From the NCBI GenBank assembly GCA_002751075.1, contig NAOQ01000123.1, forward strand, positions 126,701-143,403: a stretch of 16,703 bases of DNA. The letters are read 5' to 3'. A program made the position numbers and the translations under genes. The stretch is from Ichthyophonus hoferi. Lineage: Eukaryota > Opisthokonta > Ichthyosporea > Ichthyophonida > Ichthyophonidae. Below are positions 8,560 to 16,703 of the stretch, piece after piece (the first letter of the stretch is position 1; each line of letters starts with the position of its first letter). The notes beneath the pieces are model-generated. The model made no database searches. It saw nothing but the letters and a program-made list of their open reading frames with translations, and was not told the DNA's origin.

Positions 8560-11500
8560 ATGTCTGTTCTTGATGACTACGCCCCTGATGTGCAGCGCCG
8601 TCTGAAGGCACTGAAGAACCTCAACGTATGCTTTCTAGTTTTATCTTTCTGTTTGGGATGTTAGTGTGTAAAAGCACACACATAGACAGTTACATATTAA
8701 TTTATTTGACAAATTTTCAACCACAATCTAACTAATTACTCGCCTTGATAAGGTTTGTTTGTCGTGATATGATAGTTTTTATATGAATGGCAGATACTCA
8801 TAAAGAAGGGTGTTTAACAATATTCTTTTCTCTCACTTGCCTATACCAACATACACACCCTTTTTTGAGCCAATTTGTCAGTCCAGTTGTAATTAGAGAG
8901 AAACACAGCACTCATCCATGTATATTTGCCTTTTAAACCCCACTAGCATCTCCACTCAGCCCTTTTCATACCACCTCTTTCCCCTTACACGTCTTTATCA
9001 ATTATATAAATTTATAGACATTTTAAAGTTATTACCGACTAGGGACCCTATCACCGGAATAAAAGCAGCTAACACTACATTTACTTGTTCAGAAATCTCA
9101 CAACCATCTCGAGATCAAGTTTCATGAAGAAATTCATGAGTTAGAGAAAAAGTACCTCGCTCTTTATCAGCCCAACTATGAGAAGGTATGTATGCAGCAT
9201 CCATGATATTTCTGTCGTTTACATATTTTTATTTTTATTATTTTTTTCTTCTGTATATGTTTTGTCAGTTCATTTCACCTATTAAGGCGGCCACCTTTTC
9301 TGCACGACCAGCCTTTTAAAAACAATACTCTCCTCTCCATTTTTTCACCACATACACGGTCTATAGTATTAACACGATTCCACTCTCTGGTGCTGTATGC
9401 AATTCTTCTGCGTGTAGTTCTTGCGAGTATTTCTTACCAGCATTGTTTTGATAATGTGCACATCAATGTATTTGCACATGCGGATATATATATATATTTC
9501 AACAAACAAATACACACACAATGTAGAATACATAACGCATTTCCGTGAATAAAAATATATTATGCATACACATGCATATACAATCTCACCAATAAGCACT
9601 CTTTATCTCTTTTTCCTTTCTCCTTTTCTCTAAACTTCAGCGTTCAAATATTATTGCTGGTAAATACGAGCCCACCGACAACGAGGCGGTGTATGATAGT
9701 GCTGATGAGTATGAGAATGAGGAGGAGAGGGAGATGATTCGCAGCATGAGGGTAGGTCTGATCATATGCATGGGCTGATGGATGTTTTGTTTGAATCCGA
9801 TCGCATCGTTTGTGTCGCATGACTTATAATATGCCTTGGGATAGAGTACGATGATGGAAAGAGAATGGAACAGAGGAGAGAGTGTGTATGGTAGTGGATG
9901 TTGGAAGAAAAATAAAAGAAGAGAAAGAAAAAAAGAAAGAGAGAGAGAGAGAGTGTGTGTGTGGGGGGGGGGATAGAAAGACGATCAGATGTGAGAAGGA
10001 AATGTAAGATCTCAAGCGTCCTGGATTATGTTGAGACCAATTAAATCTTTATAATGAACAGGCGAACCTCAAGTTGGATGATAAAAAGCCAGCCATTGAG
10101 TCTGATGGTAAGGTGCTTTACCATTGTTTCTGTATTAGTGTTTTACATGTTTAAAGTTTCTTTTTTAGCTCCAGTTTTGTTCATTTTGGCATTGGCATTA
10201 GTTTATTCAGCTTTAAGTACTGAGTACTGGTTTATAATACCACTTTATGCATCAGCACATCCATCCATAATATGCGTATGTATACATACTTTAAAATACA
10301 TACTTATATATCCACCATATATAGCCATGCCGACACGTTTTTATATACTTACTTAAATACATAAAAATCATTTTTTTCCCTGTATATAAAACTCAGATCA
10401 CATTGAATCTGTATTCCTACCACATATCTACACGTTTAAATATATACAGGCCCTCTAGATTTAACTGGACCTATTTATATGCATTTAAATAAAAAACTCC
10501 AGAATTTAGGTTTAGTTCGCTAGTGTTTCTTATCACATGTCAAAATAAATTTTAAATTATGAACTGAATAATCCAGTGTTTAATCAATGACTAAACATAA
10601 ATTTTCACGAATATACTCACCATCATGTTTAGAGGGATGCAACTAATATTTTTTTATCTACGCCAGCCTGCTATATTGTCATGTTGTCATACATGCCACT
10701 CTGTCCAGAGCTTTCTCTTGTAGCTATATCTATATGCATTCACTGACTTATATAGGCCTCATGTGACATACGTACTATACAAACATAGTATATTTAATCA
10801 TACAGACAATAGCAGCTAACTACCTATCACCCACTGGTTTTTCTTTATTTTCTCGCTGTTATGTTATCAATTCATGTATTTTTTTATTAACCTCTTCCTA
10901 CCCTTCCTTCCCACATTTTTCTAGTCCCTATGGCTGGTGTTCCTATGTTTTGGCTGCATGCCATGCAGAACTACACCAGACTGGCCAACAAGATACAGCC
11001 TCACGATGAGCAAGTATTAGAGAGTCTAGTGGATATCAAGCTCTCTTATCTTTCCCCTGAACAACACGTTAGTATTACTTTATTCTTCTCCATCTTCCTG
11101 TTTGTCCAAATCTTTTTGGGAGCTTAATCTAAACTTATCTCTTTATGTGTGTTTATTTCTTCTGCCTTCTGTCATGTATTGTATATATGCATGCTTATTT
11201 CTTTGTATATACAATAATGTGTATGATAGTGTGTATGATAGTATGTATGAATGCATGTGTATGCAAATCAGACTTTATATAAAGCAATTTTCTTTTTTCT
11301 TGTCTATCTATTCATTGGCCTATGTCAATACTTTACAACCACACAATGTATTATAATACTTTATCATTCGCCCCATTATTTCCCTGCGTACCTCACATAG
11401 CATGCCAGTTACTTTTTTAATTTATAAGATTTGTTTACATTATTTCTATTGTACAATAATTTTTAAAATTTTCTTCCACATATTCCTTTTCATTATATTC

Positions 11501-13981
11501 TGAAGCAACATTTTTGAAGGCGAATACCCTACGTATTCATACATAATCATAGTTATATGTAGGTATATATAATTGTGAAGTATACATATATTTAATAATA
11601 GAGAAATGGAGCAAAAGAGTGCCTGAATAATAATAGACTGGATGTTGGATATTAATCATTATCAACGGACACACAGGGTTTCAAGCTCGACTTTGTGTTC
11701 CTCCCTAACGAATTCTTCACCAACACCGTGCTGTCAAAGACATATGTTCTTGTTCCTGAGGTCAACCAGCCAGAGCTTCTCTTTAACCATGCCGAGGGGT
11801 AAGATCACCTTTCTCTGCAGATTTTATACGTTTATATTTTTTCTTTTACTGTTTCTTTTCATGTTACACCTTGTTCACGCTTATCACACTTTCAACGTTT
11901 TTGTATATCTCTTGATGAAGGAATAGACTCCCACTTCACGTATTTCCTGCCGTATGATATATAACATAACAGTATGTATACATAGTTATCTGTACCGTGT
12001 CACGACCATGTTGTGTGATTGCTGGCCAGACAGAGATATTGTCTTTTTTAAGCCATGTGTACGTTGTGTTGCTCTTACTTATTCTTATTAGCATATTCAC
12101 ACATAACACGTACATTTTTTTTTCTATCTTACTTAGTTCTATCTACACTGCTGTATCACACGGCTATATTCTCTGGCTATAGCATAGCATATATGCATTG
12201 AGTAAGATGCGCGTCCCCTTCTCATACGTATCGTCCACGCCCACAGCACCAAGATTGACTGGAAGAATGGCAAGGACGTGACAGTGAAGACCATTAAGAA
12301 GAAACAGAGACATAAAGCTAGTGGACAGGTTCGGGTTACGACCAAGACAGAGCCCCAGGAGTCCTTTTTCAATTTCTTTAGCCCCCCTACCCCCCCTCCT
12401 GAGGACGAGGAGACTGAGGTGTGTGTATAGTATGTGTAATGGTATATGTGTATATGTGGTGTGTGTTTGCATCTTTATGTATTGGAGAAGTGGCGGAGGT
12501 ATGTTAGGGGCTTTGGGCTAGATACAGCTTAATGCCAGCAAGATAAAATGACAGATACACATCCGTGGATATATGCTTTTATATTTTTATGAATGCCTAC
12601 GTACATACATACACAGTGGTTTATATTAATAAGCAGATATGTATATAAAGATGTATGTATGTATATATATGTATAGCCTTGTGACACTATTAGTTTATGC
12701 TAACTGTGAACTGTGCACACAATTAACAGGAGGCGGAGGAGGAGAATGAACTTGTGGCTCAAGACTACGAGTTGGGAGAGTTATTCAAAGATCGCATCAT
12801 TCCTCATGCTATTAACTACTTCACTGGTGAAGAAAGAGACAGCGAAGATGTATGCTTTTTGCTTTTCTTTGCACTTTACATTTATCTCATTACCCTCACA
12901 TATATTTCATTGGTACAATGTCAGCAGGATTGGTTTATAGATGTTGTTTTGGTTCACTCTATGTTACTTAGTATTTGTTACCAATATTAGCAGATCATAT
13001 GAAGTTGGGATTATGTTGCAAATGGTTGGCTAACTCCTGTTTGACAGGTTACTTAGGGCGCATACATACAAACATATATACATACATACATTTATTAATA
13101 CCATTACCCTGTATGTGTTGGTATACAAATGCATATATAAATATCTACGCTATACTATGCATTCCGCCCATACGTTACAACTGATACACTAAGTCATAGT
13201 TTTGAGTTTCATGCTTCATATTAGCTTAAGTTTGACAGTTTCCCGGCAGGGTATCTTAAATATAAGGTTTAACTCACTTTGTTTTATTTCAGTTAGATTT
13301 GTATATTGTTAAATTATATACTAGCTATTTTCCACACATTCGTGGCCTTACCTACGCATACATACACTTAAACATAAATCGATAAATACATGCCTATAAA
13401 AGGGCCGAGAGGGTGTCATAATACCCTATACATTTTTGGTGACACTTTAGGGCAAGTTCTAAACCTCTAAACCAATGTGCCCTACTTACAGGATTATGAC
13501 TTCGGTGACGAAGATTTAGATATGGAGGATGGTGATTTTGAGGTACAGACATTTACTTACTGTTTGCCCGTCTAGTGTTCCTTTATTGTTATTATTATTA
13601 TTGACTTTTTATCTTTCATTACTTTGCTTCTCTTTTCCTTATACCCTCTTTCATCCTATGCCACGTCTTCTTTTGCTCTTTTATAATAGTAAAATATACA
13701 TCCAACGCCCTTCATTATGACAATAACACGCGCTCTCGTTCATTATTGTTATTGCGCATACCAAAATTCATGCAACCATTGCAGGGTTCGTTTTTATTCA
13801 TATATATATATATATATATATTCATTATTGCAGTATGTATATCATATCCGCTTATAAGTTTTTGTAGAGTTTTTTTCCACTTTTTAATGCATATTACAAT
13901 TACATAGACAATAAAAAATGGATTCAATAGTTGGTATCACTGGGCTTAACGTATATGTAATATTCATAGGATGACGAATAA
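8560..13981 (+). CDS. NAP1: NAP1-family nucleosome assembly protein, ten coding exons, 311 residues
   Basis: NAP1 is a dimeric chaperone that shuttles and deposits H2A-H2B and linker histone. The exons I infer are 8560-8625, 9093-9185, 9641-9751, 10062-10107, 10925-11067, 11677-11798, 12247-12418, 12730-12849, 13492-13542 and 13970-13981. All have GT donors and AG acceptors and the phases close. The product aligns in order with human NAP1L1: VQRRLKALKNLN and HEEIHELEKKYLALYQP (long dimerisation helix), IIAGKYEPTDNEA, GVPMFWLHAMQN with HDEQVLESLVDIK, FLPNEFFTNTVLSKTY (earmuff/core), EGTKIDWKNGKDVTVKTIKKK, SFFNFFSPPTPP, and RIIPHAINYFTGEE. It ends in a short acidic tail (DYDFGDEDLDMEDGDFEDDE). 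The family usually has 350-400 residues. This protein is short because both the N-terminal acidic segment with the first helix and most of the C-terminal acidic tail are missing; an upstream coding exon could restore the former. Confidence 0.96.
8626..9092 (+). other. NAP1 intron 1
   Basis: The donor is GTATGC and the acceptor is TTGTTCAG at 9092, with CTAAC near 9070 as a likely branch point. AT-rich and pyrimidine-rich on the sense strand, with no second exon visible. The frame open from 8918 to 9127 is a shifted translation that runs into exon 2. Confidence 0.85.
9186..9640 (+). other. NAP1 intron 2
   Basis: The donor is GTATGT, and a long T/C tract with CTAAACTTCAG forms the acceptor at 9640. 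It contains a short TA run and CA-rich stretches but no further exon. Confidence 0.85.
9843..9975. repeat. Purine-rich tract with GA, GT and G-run microsatellites (NAP1 intron 3)
   Basis: This occupies most of intron 3 (9752-10061). The sense strand is nearly all purine, passing into GA repeats, then GT repeats, then a run of G of about ten bases near 9962-9972. Long purine mirror-like tracts of this kind can form triplexes. Most other introns of this gene are pyrimidine-rich on the sense strand, so this one has the opposite skew. Confidence 0.85.
10108..10924 (+). other. NAP1 intron 4, 817 bases
   Basis: The longest NAP1 intron runs from donor GTAAGG (phase 1) to acceptor TTTTTCTAG. A frame continues from exon 4 into it to 10356, but its Ile/Tyr/Leu-rich translation has no counterpart in NAP1. 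AT-rich, no other exon seen. Confidence 0.85.
11068..11676 (+). other. NAP1 intron 5
   Basis: The donor is GTTAGT and the acceptor is ACACAG at 11676. A 12-base repeat GTGTATGATAGT occurs in near tandem at about 11218-11243. No additional exon. Confidence 0.85.
11799..12246 (+). other. NAP1 intron 6
   Basis: The donor is GTAAGA (phase 2) and the acceptor is GCCCACAG. The 3' part (about 12100-12240) gives open minus-strand frames that continue antisense to the next exon. These are treated as shadows. Confidence 0.85.
12419..12729 (+). other. NAP1 intron 7
   Basis: The donor is GTGTGT within a run of GTGTATA-type repeats, and the acceptor is AATTAACAG. The centre has CATA/TATG microsatellite fragments near 12605-12675. 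Confidence 0.85.
12850..13491 (+). other. NAP1 intron 8
   Basis: The donor is GTATGC and the acceptor is CTTACAG. It holds CATA-type repeats near 13058-13090 and otherwise unremarkable AT-rich sequence. Frames that run on from exon 8 into it lack NAP1 similarity. Confidence 0.85.
13543..13969 (+). other. NAP1 intron 9 before a tiny terminal coding exon
   Basis: The donor is GTACAG and the acceptor is ATTCATAG. It contains an ATT/TTA run near 13588-13602 and a TA run at 13800-13821. The next exon contributes only three codons (DDE) and the stop. Confidence 0.75.
13800..13821. repeat. (AT)11 microsatellite
   Basis: A perfect AT alternation within the last NAP1 intron. Confidence 0.95.
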
Positions 13982-14090
13982 ATGCCAGTTGGACTGTCTC
14001 CAGTCATCTGCAACATAGATATATCATAAGAGACTGCGACCAATGGGGCCCGGCCATGAATTTTAGGGTTGTGACCTATTTGCTTTTATA

Positions 14091-14096
14091 AATAAA
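14091..14096 (+). terminator. Polyadenylation signal AATAAA for NAP1
   Basis: A canonical hexamer 110 bases after the NAP1 stop codon, at the expected 3' UTR distance. Confidence 0.6.
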
Positions 14097-14633
14097 TATA
14101 AATGATATGTATTTATATGTTTTGATCAAGTTTTCTCTTGTATTTAGGTGTCATTGACATCAATCTTTCTAAAGGAATAGTTACAAAGTATGCTGTAGAA
14201 TCATTGGTATTTTGTTCTATATGGAAATTATTGTATTAGAAAACCTTTCACCAAAGGCCTGTTTTGCAACGATGGCTTGGAAGGTTGACACTGATTATTT
14301 TGATTCAGCACCTCGGTGTTGTGTAGTACACAAATCATTACAAATGTAATATTAAAGGGCCTCTCACACACGTGATTAAAGATATAGTATGAAAGACAAT
14401 AATAGCCATCATCTTTGACATGTGAGCTGTATCACAAGCCCAACATTTATTAAGATAAGCACCGGGTGCTATAGATACTGTCATTCAACATACAACATTA
14501 AAGTTTAGTACTTATGGTTAGTTACGGTCTTCAATGTTATTCAAGTTTGTAGGTGGGAGTCTGGCGTTTCCAAAAGCAAATTATGTTTTCATAGGGCTCT
14601 TCCAGAGAAACCCAATCAAAGTAACTATTATTT

Positions 14634-14639
14634 TTTATT
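14634..14639 (-). terminator. Candidate polyadenylation signal of the minus-strand gene
   Basis: TTTATT on the plus strand reads AATAAA on the minus strand, about 260 bases beyond the stop at 14899. Confidence 0.45.
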
Positions 14640-14898
14640 AATACAAGAGAAATAGGGGAATGATGTAGAGACACCTACAACCACATCTGTTTTTCCCCTA
14701 GAGAGCTCCATAGGGCGCGTAAGGTATCACAACATGCTTACTAATCCTACCGGGCAATGTGGGGAATCAAACTTATAAAAGAATATACGACTTCAGAAAA
14801 TATTAAAGCAGAAAGCAAGTAGCATATGTGTCTCTTTTGTTGACATGCACTCCAGTATTTAAAATTATAAACTGGAAATAGGGCTGGTCCAAAGTAAT

Positions 14899-16550
14899 TT
14901 AAGAAGCTAATTTTTTTAAAGTCTCAGTATCATTAATATCTACAGAATGTTCTAAGTTATGTAGTCCTTCACTCATATTGGGGTCAAGCACAGTATCATC
15001 AGGCACATCGGTTTCATCAGCATCGGAGTTTATAATTCTTACCTGTCTATGTAAATTTTGGAGATTCTTTGAGTTTTCTGAAGGTAGTTTACGAATAGCA
15101 AGACGACGCGCTGAGTTCCTTGGCATGTCAGCAAATAATAAATCTGAGCGTGGCTGGCTGTTTTCCCTCGACAACTGTCCATCACTTACCGAATCAAAAG
15201 ATTGGCTAGCTAATAAAGAAGATAAAGAAGGAGAAGGTTCAAGTGTGCTTGTCCTAGTGGTGCTGGGTCTTTCTGCATCCGCCACAACACCGTTAGGCAC
15301 ATGCAGTTCTTCTATCTCTGTCTTGACCTCTGTCCTTACAATTGATCCTTCTTCACCCGCGATAGGGTTCCCAACACCCGAAATAATAACATAAGGGTTT
15401 TGCACAATGTCTTTCTCTTTACTCTTTTCCTTTTCTTTTTCCTCCATCTCTGAAACCAGTTCTCCAGGAGTGACAGGTTCTACATCACCCGTAGAAAGTG
15501 CTTCAAGCTTCTGTGGTTCTTGTATTTCTTTTTCTTTTTCTGTCTCTGCAATCGGCTTTTCAACAGTGACAGGCTTCACCTCATCTGCAGGAAGTGTTTC
15601 AAGTTTATGTGGTTCCTTTGCCTCTTCTTTATTTTCTGTGCCCTCTTTCCCTGTCTCTGCAATAGGTTGCCCATCCGATTTAGACTCTTCAGCACCAGTA
15701 GTAACAGAAATAGCAGGAACATCTTTCTGCAATTTCTTTATCTGTACGGGTCCTGGTGGAGCCAATGTTCCAGCGTCTGCAGTTTTTTCTGAAGCTAGCT
15801 CCTTCGCCCCCACCGACGTCTTTCGGTTAGTGGGTTCTTCTTTATTCTTCGTCGAGTCCTCCGCTTTACTCTCTATAATTGATTCCGGCCGGGCACTCCT
15901 ACGACGCCCACCTATACGGTCCTTCTACAGAGGGACAGAGGGGTAGTAGATTATGTTAGTGAATGGTAATAGGCGATGCGTAGCTTGATAGATATTCGGC
16001 TAGTCCGAGTAATGAATATATATGTATCCCCCTGAAGGCTAACTTTCATTCTATATATGCACTAAAATATATATGCGTGGAACGTTATCTTCACAGATTG
16101 TGGTTCAAAGGTGAAACCAATGGGGCCAGAGTACATAATGTATAAAGGAATAATACGACAGCAATTTTTCAGGGGGGGGGTGGGGAGAAGAAAGAGACAA
16201 TAATGGTAAAAAAGGAAAACCAAATGTACACAAAAGAGAACATGTACAAAGAGAATAGAGGCAATACCATACAAAACATAACTAACATAACTTAAAGAAA
16301 TAGGGGATATATAATGAGAAAAGATGTAAACATATAGAAAGACTTGGGAGAAAACAAATAACAGAGTAATTAAATAAAACAATGGCACAAAAGAGAGTAA
16401 GAAACAATAAAAAAAGTTGTGAGATTAAAATCTTTCAAGACTAATAATACAGTGATAGAAGCATGATAACACACCAATCCACCCTGAGATCGAGGCTTCA
16501 CGGCAACAGCTGCAACATTTTCTTTTTGCTTGGCACGAAGACGCTCAAGA
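14899..16550 (-). CDS. Uncharacterised charged low-complexity protein, C-terminal two exons
   Basis: I do not recognise the family. On the minus strand, an exon 16550-16475 (one base plus 25 codons, LERLRAKQKENVAAVAVK) joins at a phase-0 junction to a large terminal exon 15924-14899. The donor is GTGTGT and the acceptor is CCCTCTGTAG; CTGTAGAAG three bases on is an alternative. This gives 366 residues in the window. The first part is basic (KDRIGGRRRSARPE). The middle is Glu/Lys/Pro/Thr-rich with two copies of a block of about 32 residues starting PIAET. A Ser-rich segment follows (PSLSSLLASQSFDSVSDG), then a basic stretch (RNSARRLAIRKLP), and the C-terminus is acidic (NSDADETDVPDDTVLDPN). 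No domain, membrane segment or signal peptide is seen. It is probably largely disordered. The 5' part of the gene lies beyond the right edge, because a partial codon enters the first exon. Confidence 0.75.
15471..15671 (-). repeat. Tandem coding repeat of about 96-105 bp (two copies and a partial third)
   Basis: Two adjacent blocks, about 15567-15671 and 15471-15566, encode PIAETGKEGTENKEEAKEP..KLETLPADEVKPVT and PIAETEKEKEIQEPQKLEALSTGDVEPVT. A third, shortened copy (LVSEMEEKEKEK) follows at about 15410-15465. The DNA copies are visibly related, including the shared CTGTCTCTGCAAT and TGTGGTTC strings on the plus strand. Confidence 0.85.
15925..16474 (-). other. Intron of the minus-strand gene, 550 bases
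   Basis: On the minus strand the donor is GTGTGT next to 16475 and the acceptor is CTGTAG at 15925. Its sense strand is pyrimidine-rich, including a C-run opposite the G-run at 16170-16187. The 108-residue minus-strand frame at 16062-16388 (Phe/Leu/Tyr-rich) is a translation of this skewed intron. Confidence 0.7.
16168..16200. repeat. G-run followed by purine tract
   Basis: A run of about ten G, a T, four more G and then a nearly pure purine stretch. It lies inside the intron of the minus-strand gene, so it is C/T-rich on that gene's sense strand. Confidence 0.85.
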
Positions 16551-16668
16551 CTATTGGTTGGAAAAAGAATGGAATGATATTGAAAGCCAATAAATGCATT
16601 AGTATATCTATAATTACGGTCCTTTTTACTACATATCGTTCATGCACCATGGAGATTATTGTTGTTGC

Positions 16669-16703
<35 letters not shown>
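16669..16703. repeat. (TTA)n microsatellite at the window edge
   Basis: Perfect TTA repeats run into the end of the window, so the full length is unknown. The preceding GTTGTTGCTATTA suggests an interrupted trinucleotide array beginning a few bases earlier. It probably lies in the next intron of the minus-strand gene. Confidence 0.95.

Larger units (their letters stand above)
13982..14898. other. Convergent intergenic region between NAP1 (+) and the next gene (-)
   Basis: About 0.9 kb holding both 3' UTRs. No ORF or RNA gene is recognised and there are no microsatellites, in contrast to the introns on both sides. Confidence 0.7.

Noticed and set aside
12139-12472. Overlapping minus-strand ORFs of 77 and 102 codons
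   Set aside because: They are antisense to NAP1 exon 7, whose plus-strand reading matches the family residue by residue.
238-13981. DDB1 and NAP1 as a functional chromatin gene cluster
   Set aside because: Both touch chromatin, but they are separated by more than 5 kb and another gene, with no shared promoter or known conserved linkage that I can cite.
14978-15946. Plus-strand ORFs of 138 and 179 codons opposite the minus-strand gene
   Set aside because: Their Ser/Phe/Cys-rich translations are the antisense of a Glu/Lys/Ser-rich coding exon, whose codon bias keeps the opposite frame open.
14039-16127. An exact 12-base match (ACCAATGGGGCC) at 14039 and 16116, and another (AAAGCCACCAAT) at 817 and 3866
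   Set aside because: Several 12-base matches are expected by chance within about 16.7 kb, and the flanks do not extend the similarity beyond a few bases.
16062-16388. A 108-codon Phe/Leu/Tyr-rich minus-strand frame resembling a membrane protein
   Set aside because: It lies inside the intron between the two minus-strand exons and reflects pyrimidine-rich sense DNA, including a C-run. No family motif.
16551-16660. An open in-frame extension of about 32 codons upstream of the minus-strand exon at 16550
   Set aside because: It has no ATG and begins after a stop, and the pyrimidine-rich CCAATAG acceptor at 16551 fits better. It cannot be fully excluded without transcripts.

Overview
The window is nuclear DNA of an intron-rich, AT-rich eukaryote. 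Two of its four genes are clearly recognisable. Both are conserved chromatin-related housekeeping genes split by GT-AG introns of about 240 to 920 bases. The protein motifs are opisthokont. The NAP1 core (HAEGTKIDWK, SFFNFFSPPTPP) and the DDB1 C-terminus (GVGGFQHSKW, GFIDGDLIES) read most like fungal orthologues. The long, microsatellite-rich introns would suit an early-diverging fungus or a related opisthokont protist better than yeast or a filamentous ascomycete. I cannot name the species.

Layout, left to right. (1) 238-3302 (+): the last six exons of DDB1, the CUL4 ubiquitin-ligase adaptor; its 5' part lies outside the window. (2) 3303-5908: a long AT-rich stretch with no recognisable gene. 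(3) 5909-6931 (+): an uninterrupted ORF of 340 codons, serine-rich and acidic, with one CxxC motif; family not recognised. (4) 6932-8544: no recognisable gene, ending in a branch-point-like motif and a splice acceptor that imply an upstream exon for the next gene. (5) 8560-13981 (+): a complete-looking ten-exon NAP1-family histone chaperone, 311 codons, followed by an AATAAA. (6) 13982-14898: a short convergent intergenic region. (7) 14899-16550 (-): the 3' end, two exons, of a gene for a charged, low-complexity protein of unknown function with an internal tandem repeat; its 5' part lies beyond the right edge. The window ends in a TTA microsatellite.

DDB1 and NAP1 both act on chromatin, but nothing here shows that the four genes are co-regulated; each appears to be its own transcription unit. 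No viral genes, intact transposon, CRISPR array or RNA gene was recognised. The most unusual signal lies in the introns. Two DDB1 introns carry degenerate minisatellites with a strict 10-base period but different unit sequences. Simple repeats in general are concentrated in introns and nearly absent from intergenic DNA.
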